Source: Porphyrobacter sp.
Lineage (GTDB): Bacteria; Pseudomonadota; Alphaproteobacteria; Sphingomonadales; Sphingomonadaceae
Assembly (NCBI GenBank): GCA_018991295.1
Contig: JAGKSZ010000016.1
Location: forward strand, 1-18,340
Direction: 5' to 3'
DNA length: 18,340 nucleotides
In this document: piece after piece, positions 14,041-18,340 of the stretch
Layout: each line of letters opens with the position of its first letter
Numbering within the stretch: the first letter of the stretch is position 1
Translations under genes and position numbers: made by a program
Notes under the pieces: generated by a model
The model's database searches: none
What the model was told of the DNA's origin: nothing
What the model saw: the letters and a program-made list of their open reading frames with translations, nothing else

Positions 14041-14067
14041 GGAGCGCGGGCCTTGGTCTCGCGCTCC
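14041..14067 (+). other. Intercistronic hairpin between coxA and ctaB
   Basis: GGAGCGCG (14041-14048) pairs perfectly with CGCGCTCC (14060-14067) around an 11-nt loop, inside the 81-nt spacer. Only TTC follows, so it is not a standard intrinsic terminator. It could protect the 3' end of a coxB-coxA transcript or attenuate read-through into the assembly genes. Confidence 0.5.
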
Positions 14068-14090
14068 TTCGCAATGGAACCGACACCGCA

Positions 14091-15017
14091 ATGGCAAGCA
14101 CCGCACCCCAGACAGCAGCCATGATGCCCACCGAGTGGCGTGATTTCTTCACGCTCACCAAGCCGCGGGTCATGACGCTGGTGATCTTCACCGCGATCTG
14201 CGGCGTGTTTGCAGCGCCGGGCACCATCCACCCGGTGATCGGCTTTACCGCGATCCTCGCCATTGCCATGGGCGCCGGGGGCTCTGCGGTGCTCAACCAG
14301 TGGTGGGAAGCCGATATTGATGCGGGCATGAAGCGCACCATGAACCGTCCGCTGCCCGGCGGCCGGATGCGGCGCGAGGATGCGCGCGATTTCGGGATTT
14401 TCCTGTCGGCTGTCTCGATCGTGCTGATGGGGCTTGCCGTGGGCTGGCTGGCGGCATCGCTGCTGCTGGGCGCGATCATCTATTACGCGGTGATCTACAC
14501 GATGTGGCTGAAGCCGCGCACCCCGCAGAACATCGTCATCGGTGGCGGCGCGGGCGCGTTTCCGCCGCTGATCGGCTGGGTGGCGGTGACGGGCGACATC
14601 ACCGCCATGCCGCTGCTGCTGTTTGCGATCATCTTCTTCTGGACCCCGCCGCACTTCTGGGCGCTGGCGCTGTTTGTGCAGTCGGATTACGCCAAGGTCG
14701 GCATCCCGATGCTGCCCGTGGTGGCAGGCGAGAAGGCGACGCGCCGCCAGATCATGGTCTACACCTTGCTGCTGGCCCCTATCGCGATTGCGCCCTGGGC
14801 GATTGGCGGGACCAGCTGGATTTACGGCTCGGTTGCTGTGGTGCTGTCCGCGCTGTTCGTGGTGCTGGCTGTGCCGGTGTTCACCCGGATGCGCGCCGAG
14901 GTTGACGCCATGACGCCGGAAAAGGCGCTGTTCAAGTTCTCGATCGTCTACCTGTTCGTGCTGTTCGCCGCGCTGGTGGCAGACCGTGTCGCGGCCTATC
15001 AGGGGTGGATTGCATGA
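14091..15017 (+). CDS. ctaB: Heme O synthase (protoheme IX farnesyltransferase)
   Basis: CtaB (Cox10/CyoE family) adds a farnesyl group to heme B to make heme O, the precursor of the heme A used by subunit I. The 308-aa UbiA-superfamily membrane protein has the first prenyl-diphosphate-binding motif NQWWEADIDAGMKRT (69-83) followed by NRPLP (85-89), and the later conserved stretches WTPPHFWALAL and DYAKVGIPMLPVV. Length is typical. The TKPRVM motif at 23-28 near the N-terminus confirms the frame; the start at 14091 has no clear ribosome site. The stop overlaps the start of the 44-aa microprotein as ATGA. The heme A synthase gene ctaA is not in this window. Confidence 0.95.
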   Translation: MASTAPQTAAMMPTEWRDFFTLTKPRVMTLVIFTAICGVFAAPGTIHPVIGFTAILAIAMGAGGSAVLNQWWEADIDAGMKRTMNRPLPGGRMRREDARDFGIFLSAVSIVLMGLAVGWLAASLLLGAIIYYAVIYTMWLKPRTPQNIVIGGGAGAFPPLIGWVAVTGDITAMPLLLFAIIFFWTPPHFWALALFVQSDYAKVGIPMLPVVAGEKATRRQIMVYTLLLAPIAIAPWAIGGTSWIYGSVAVVLSALFVVLAVPVFTRMRAEVDAMTPEKALFKFSIVYLFVLFAALVADRVAAYQGWIA

Positions 15018-15148
15018 CGCCCGAGGAAGAGCGCGAATTCCTCCGCCGCCGCAAGGCGCGCAACTGGGTTGTGGCGGGCACGCTGATCTTCTTTGTCGTG
15101 CTGTTCTACGCGATCACCATCGTGCGGATCGGCGGGCAGGGCGGCTGA
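15014..15148 (+). CDS. 44-aa single-helix membrane microprotein (CoxF-like position)
   Basis: A 44-codon gene lies exactly between ctaB and ctaG. It starts with ATG in a 4-bp ATGA overlap with ctaB and stops with TGA sharing one base with the ctaG ATG (TGATG). The product has an acidic/basic N-terminus (MTPEEEREFLRRRKARN) followed by one hydrophobic helix (about 18-37) and a Gly-rich end. Small proteins of this type occur at the same position in other alphaproteobacterial cox operons, sometimes named CoxF; I rely on memory for that. The tight coupling on both sides and the clean Arg-rich/transmembrane layout argue that it is translated. A role in oxidase assembly is inferred from context only. 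Confidence 0.8.
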   Translation: MTPEEEREFLRRRKARNWVVAGTLIFFVVLFYAITIVRIGGQGG

Positions 15149-15747
15149 TGGCGAGCATTGCGCCTCCTTCTCCTGATGCTTCCCGGCGCAACCTGCGCAC
15201 GGGCGCCTTTGCCTTTGCAGGCGCATTGGCGATGCTGGGGCTGGGCTATGCCTCGGTGCCGCTCTACCGGTTGTTCTGTCAGGTCACCGGCTTTGGCGGG
15301 ACAACGATGATCGCCAGCGAAAGCAAGGCGCAGCGCGCAGCAGCGGCTGCGACAGGCCAGAAAATCTCGATCCGCTTCGATGCGACCACCGCGATGGGCA
15401 TGCCGTGGACCTTCCGTCCGACGCAGGCGACCGACACCGTCACCATCGGTGAACGCGATATTGCCACCTATACCGCTCGCAATGACAGCGAATTTCCGAT
15501 CACCGGGGTCGCCAGCTTCAATGTCGAGCCGGAACAGGCGGGCAAGTATTTCAACAAGATCCAGTGCTTCTGCTTTACCGAGCAGACGCTTGCACCGGGG
15601 CAGGAAGTGACCATGCCGGTGCTCTACTTCGTCGATCCGGCGATGCTGGATGATCCCAACATGAAGGGTGTCGAACAGATCACCCTCAGCTACACTTTCC
15701 ACCGCGCCGAGGACCCGGTAAATCCGGTTCCGGAGCGTAACAACTGA
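15148..15747 (+). CDS. ctaG: Cytochrome c oxidase assembly protein CtaG (Cox11)
   Basis: Cox11/CtaG is a membrane-anchored copper chaperone that delivers copper to CuB of subunit I. The 199-aa protein has one helix (about 17-37), then the conserved VPLYRLFCQVTGFGG (37-51) with Cys44, and the copper-binding motif IQCFCFTEQ with Cys140 and Cys142. Further conserved parts are MPWTFRPTQ (85-93) and PVLYFVDP (157-164). Length is normal. The ATG at 15148 shares its A with the stop codon of the microprotein, so reinitiation is likely. The gene ends 30 nt before coxC. Confidence 0.96.
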   Translation: MASIAPPSPDASRRNLRTGAFAFAGALAMLGLGYASVPLYRLFCQVTGFGGTTMIASESKAQRAAAAATGQKISIRFDATTAMGMPWTFRPTQATDTVTIGERDIATYTARNDSEFPITGVASFNVEPEQAGKYFNKIQCFCFTEQTLAPGQEVTMPVLYFVDPAMLDDPNMKGVEQITLSYTFHRAEDPVNPVPERNN

Positions 15748-15777
15748 TCCGCTAAACCCAGGGACGGGAACGACCAC

Positions 15778-16647
15778 ATGGCTGGCAAGGCAAACCACGA
15801 TTACCACATTCTTGAACCCGATATCTGGCCGCTGGTCGGCTCGCTTTCGGCGCTCACCTTCACCAGCGGCATGGTGCTGAGCTGGCACCCCGATTTGTTC
15901 GGGGCGGCATCCAGCTTTGTCATGTGGGCAGGGCTTGCGGGCCTGATCGCCACCTTCTTCATGTGGTTCAAGAACATCGTGATCGAGGCCGAGCGCGGCG
16001 ATCACACGCCGGTTGTGCAGCTGCACATGCGTTACGGCATGATCCTGTTCATCGCTTCTGAAGTGATGTTCTTTGTCGGCTGGTTCTGGAGCTTCTTCGA
16101 TTTCGCGCTGTTCCCGACCGCGCTCGAATATGACCATGCGACCGGCGCGACCACCAGCCTGTTCGGCACGGAAGGCGCGATTGCGACCTTCATTCCTGAA
16201 GGCATGGAAGTGCTCGATCCCTTCGCGCTGCCGCTGCTCAACACGCTGATCCTGCTGTGTTCGGGCACCACGGTGACTTGGGCGCACCACGCGCTGATCC
16301 ACGGTGATCGTCAGGCATTGAAGCAGGGCCTGTGGGCGACCATCGCGCTGGGCGCGCTGTTCAGCTGCATTCAGGCCTATGAATATGCAGCCGCGCCCTT
16401 CGGCTTTGGCGGCAACACCTATTCGAGCGCCTTCTACATGGCGACCGGCTTCCACGGCTTCCACGTGCTGATCGGCACGATCTTCCTCGCCGTGTGCCTG
16501 TACCGCGCCTATCTCGGCCACTTCACCCCGCGCCAGCACTTCGGCTTCGAAGCGGCGGCGTGGTACTGGCATTTTGTCGATGTGGTGTGGCTGTTCCTGT
16601 TCGTCGCCATCTATGTGTGGGGCGGCTGGGGCGCCGAATACCACTGA
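15778..16647 (+). CDS. coxC: Cytochrome c oxidase subunit III
   Basis: Subunit III stabilises the aa3 core and helps sustain proton uptake. The 289-aa protein begins with HDYHILEPDIWPL, typical of alphaproteobacterial subunit III, and has seven predicted helices. Conserved elements are GDHTPVVQ (74-81), Glu95 in FIASEVMFFVGWFW (91-104), the GLWATIALG and QAYEYAAAPF stretches, FHGFHVLIG, and a C-terminal WYWHFVDVVWLFLF. The start at 15778 follows a modest GGGA ribosome site. The stop TGA shares one base with the start of the DUF983 gene (TGATG), indicating coupling. The symbol ctaE is also in use. Confidence 0.96.
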   Translation: MAGKANHDYHILEPDIWPLVGSLSALTFTSGMVLSWHPDLFGAASSFVMWAGLAGLIATFFMWFKNIVIEAERGDHTPVVQLHMRYGMILFIASEVMFFVGWFWSFFDFALFPTALEYDHATGATTSLFGTEGAIATFIPEGMEVLDPFALPLLNTLILLCSGTTVTWAHHALIHGDRQALKQGLWATIALGALFSCIQAYEYAAAPFGFGGNTYSSAFYMATGFHGFHVLIGTIFLAVCLYRAYLGHFTPRQHFGFEAAAWYWHFVDVVWLFLFVAIYVWGGWGAEYH

Positions 16648-17024
16648 TGAAGGCTGGGCCTTCCGGTCCGGGTGAAAACAAGGGGCAGCCGGGACTCGTT
16701 CCGGCTGCCCTTTCCGGTTTGTGCCCCCGCTGCGGGGCGACGACGCTGTTTGCAGCCCCTGCCGCGCTGGCCGATGAATGCGCGGGGTGCGGGCTGGATT
16801 TCCGCAAGCTGGAGCGCGGCGGCAGGTTTGTCGGCGTGGTCACGATGCTGCTGGCGCTGGTGCTGATCCTCGCCGCGCTCACCGTTGATGAATGGCTGAG
16901 GCCGCCCTTGTGGGCGAGCCTCGTGTTCTGGGGGCCGGTTACGGTCGGGAGCGTGATTTTTGCGCTCAGGTTCTACAAGACCATGTGGGTCTATCACCAA
17001 TACGAGGAACGCCAGCAGCCATGA
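16647..17024 (+). CDS. DUF983 zinc-ribbon membrane protein
   Basis: A 125-aa protein of the DUF983 family. A zinc ribbon is formed by CPRC (Cys26, Cys29) and CAGC (Cys45, Cys48). Two membrane helices follow (about 61-80 and 88-107), then an aromatic C-terminal stretch (RFYKTMWVYHQYEE). DUF983 genes are commonly found inside alphaproteobacterial cox operons next to SURF1; function is not established, and a role in oxidase biogenesis is inferred. The start overlaps the coxC stop by one base, and the stop overlaps the SURF1 start as ATGA. A strong hairpin lies within codons 13-22 of this gene. No alternative start downstream of the hairpin precedes the zinc ribbon closely. Confidence 0.88.
   Translation: MKAGPSGPGENKGQPGLVPAALSGLCPRCGATTLFAAPAALADECAGCGLDFRKLERGGRFVGVVTMLLALVLILAALTVDEWLRPPLWASLVFWGPVTVGSVIFALRFYKTMWVYHQYEERQQP
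16683..16713 (+). terminator. Terminator-like hairpin inside the 5' end of the DUF983 gene
   Basis: GGGCAGCCGG (16683-16692) pairs perfectly with CCGGCTGCCC (16701-16710) across an 8-nt loop, followed by TTT and then a mixed sequence. It lies 36 nt after the coxC stop. The short T-run suggests partial termination or 3'-end protection of the coxC mRNA rather than a complete stop, since DUF983 and SURF1 need read-through unless they have their own promoter. Confidence 0.4.
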
Positions 17025-17599
17025 TCCGCCGCGATTCGGTCCGCCGACCGCCGATCCTGCCCACCATCATCGTTGCCCTTGCTGTGGCCACCATGATCGC
17101 GCTGGGCATCTGGCAATTGGGCCGCATGTCTGAAAAGGAGGCGCTGATCGCGCGTTATCAGGCTGCAGCCAGTGACAGCGCCGAAGTGCCGTTTCCGGTC
17201 GACGATAATGCCGCTGACAGCTGGTTCCGCCGCAGCCGCATTTCGTGCGGGCGGGTGCTCGACATCACCACCGTTTCCGGCACGGCCGCATCGGGCCAGA
17301 AGGGTCTGGCGGTGCGTGCGACCTGCACCGAGGGCGCTTTCGGCGTTCCCATCACCATCGATATCGGCTTCACCCGCGAGATGGTGACCCCGCAATGGGA
17401 AGGCGGCGAGGTGACCGGCGTGATCGCCCCCGGCCCGCGCCTTGTGGCCGATCCGCCAGCCGCCGGTTTGCAACCGCTCGCCAAGCCCGATCCCGGTGAC
17501 CTGCCCAACAACCACCTCGCCTATGCCGGGCAGTGGTTCTTCTTCGCGCTGACGGCGCTCGTCATCTACGTGCTGGCATTAAAGCGGCGAGGGCGCTAA
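17021..17599 (+). CDS. SURF1 family oxidase assembly protein (short, divergent)
   Basis: SURF1 (Shy1) binds heme a and assists its insertion into subunit I. The 192-aa protein has the family's two terminal helices: N-terminal helix (about 12-34) ending in LGIWQLGRMSEKEALI (29-44) and the C-terminal signature NNHLAYAGQWFFFALTA, closing with LALKRRGR. The central periplasmic part is short and diverges: the usual VLVNRGWVP-like segment is not recognisable, and two Cys appear there (RISCGR and RATCTEG). Most bacterial SURF1 proteins are about 210-250 aa. The start overlaps the DUF983 stop as ATGA. Assignment is firm from ends and context; whether the reduced core keeps heme binding is uncertain. 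Confidence 0.88.
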   Translation: MIRRDSVRRPPILPTIIVALAVATMIALGIWQLGRMSEKEALIARYQAAASDSAEVPFPVDDNAADSWFRRSRISCGRVLDITTVSGTAASGQKGLAVRATCTEGAFGVPITIDIGFTREMVTPQWEGGEVTGVIAPGPRLVADPPAAGLQPLAKPDPGDLPNNHLAYAGQWFFFALTALVIYVLALKRRGR

Positions 17600-17610
17600 C
17601 CCGCGCCCCC

Positions 17611-18340
17611 ATGCAATACGTCTCGACACGCGGGAGCGCGCCGGCGCTCGATTTCGAAGGGGTGACGCTGGCAGGGCTTGCCAGCGACGGGGGCCTCTAT
17701 GTGCCCGCCGAATGGCCGCGTTTCACCGAGGCCGAGATCAGCGCCATGCGCGGCCTTGCCTATCCCGATCTTGCCGCGCGGGTCATGGCGCCCTTTGTCA
17801 CGCCCAGCCTGACCGAAGACGAACTGCTGGCAATCTGCCACAAGGTCTATGGCGATTTCGGCCATGCCGCGGTTGCCCCGCTGGTGCAGCTTGACCAACA
17901 GCACTGGCTGCTTGAACTGTTCCACGGTCCGACACTCGCCTTCAAGGACGTGGCGCTGCAACTGCTCGGCCGGTTGTTCGAAACCTTCCTCGCCCGCCGC
18001 GACCAGCGCCTCACCATCGTCGGCGCGACCAGCGGGGATACCGGATCGGCGGCGATCCATGCGGTTGCCGGGCTGGAGCGGGTCGAGATTTTCATGCTCC
18101 ACCCGCGTGGCCGGGTCAGCGATGTGCAGCGCCGTCAGATGACCACGGTGCTGAGCCCCAATGTCCACAACCTCGCCATCGAAGGCAGCTTCGATGATGC
18201 GCAGGCCCATGTGAAGCGGATGTTCACCGATGGGGATGTGACCGCGCGGCTTAACCTTGGCGCGGTCAATTCGATCAACTGGGCGCGGCTGATGGCGCAG
18301 GTGGTCTATTACTTCGCATCCGCGCTGCAACTGGGCGCGC
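17611..18340 (+). CDS. thrC: Threonine synthase (3' part missing)
   Basis: ThrC converts O-phospho-L-homoserine to threonine with PLP. The frame is open from the ATG at 17611 to the window edge, giving the first 243 codons of a protein usually about 460 aa. The N-terminus MQYVSTRG, the DGGLYVP motif (26-32), the PLP-lysine motif HGPTLAFKDVALQ (105-117, Lys112) and VGATSGDTGSAA are all characteristic of the long, proteobacterial type. The start lies 11 nt after SURF1 with no obvious ribosome site. thrC following the cox/SURF1 genes is a familiar alphaproteobacterial arrangement and is not a functional link to respiration. Confidence 0.95.
   Translation, partial: MQYVSTRGSAPALDFEGVTLAGLASDGGLYVPAEWPRFTEAEISAMRGLAYPDLAARVMAPFVTPSLTEDELLAICHKVYGDFGHAAVAPLVQLDQQHWLLELFHGPTLAFKDVALQLLGRLFETFLARRDQRLTIVGATSGDTGSAAIHAVAGLERVEIFMLHPRGRVSDVQRRQMTTVLSPNVHNLAIEGSFDDAQAHVKRMFTDGDVTARLNLGAVNSINWARLMAQVVYYFASALQLGA

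Noticed and set aside
12060..14654. An 864-codon minus-strand reading frame opposite coxA and ctaB
   Set aside because: The plus-strand genes have complete catalytic motifs. The antisense frame is open because these GC-rich genes rarely use codons whose complement is a stop. Its product is His/Arg/Asp-rich with no domain character.
1..18340. Mobile element, prophage, CRISPR or defence island
   Set aside because: No transposase, integrase, phage gene, target-site duplication, repeat-spacer array or defence domain was seen; all identified genes are housekeeping or conserved hypothetical.

Overview
The window is high-GC, densely packed bacterial DNA. Protein sequence and gene order point to an alphaproteobacterium, most probably order Sphingomonadales (Erythrobacter/Porphyrobacter-like). 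The grounds are an alphaproteobacterial-type CobS, an aa3 oxidase cluster in the order coxB-coxA-ctaB-(44-aa protein)-ctaG-coxC-DUF983-SURF1-thrC, and a pyrE/pdxJ/acpS/lepB block. The taxon is inferred from remembered family resemblance, not from a search.

Layout. 1-253 (minus) is the start of a DUF2236/MpaB-type oxygenase-like gene that runs off the left edge. Divergent from it, 370-4319 (plus) holds cobS (AAA+ subunit of aerobic cobaltochelatase), a secreted TonB-C-domain protein 2 nt downstream, and a class A penicillin-binding protein with GT51 and transpeptidase domains. From 4316 to 11016 every gene is on the minus strand. In transcription order these are pyrE, a serine-beta-lactamase-fold hydrolase, pdxJ, a three-helix membrane protein, an approximately 95-nt hairpin cluster, acpS, lepB, a membrane-anchored DUF3089 alpha/beta hydrolase, ruvX and two overlapping hotdog thioesterases. 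Most junctions are 4-bp stop/start overlaps or gaps of a few nt, so these probably form one or two long operons. The last thioesterase and the PBP gene converge with interlocked stop codons.

A 247-nt divergent intergenic region (11017-11263) separates pyrE from the plus-strand cytochrome c oxidase operon, which fills the rest of the window. It encodes the catalytic subunits (coxB with the CuA site, coxA with heme a/a3 and CuB ligands, coxC) and the assembly factors: ctaB makes heme O, ctaG (Cox11) delivers CuB copper, and SURF1 assists heme a3 insertion. It also has a 44-aa membrane microprotein and a zinc-ribbon DUF983 protein. Start/stop overlaps link ctaB to the microprotein to ctaG, and coxC to DUF983 to SURF1. 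The right edge cuts thrC (threonine synthase), which begins 11 nt after SURF1.

Assessment. This is mainly a conserved housekeeping chromosome segment. I see no insertion sequence, prophage, CRISPR array, tRNA, rRNA or defence locus, and no convincing new multi-gene system. The points most worth a second look are the hairpin cluster at 8232-8325 with mutually exclusive pairings, a terminator-like hairpin inside the start of the DUF983 gene, the TonB-domain protein with an extra C-terminal domain next to cobS, the His-rich termini of CoxA, and a SURF1 with a reduced central region. No gene-free stretch exceeds 300 bases.
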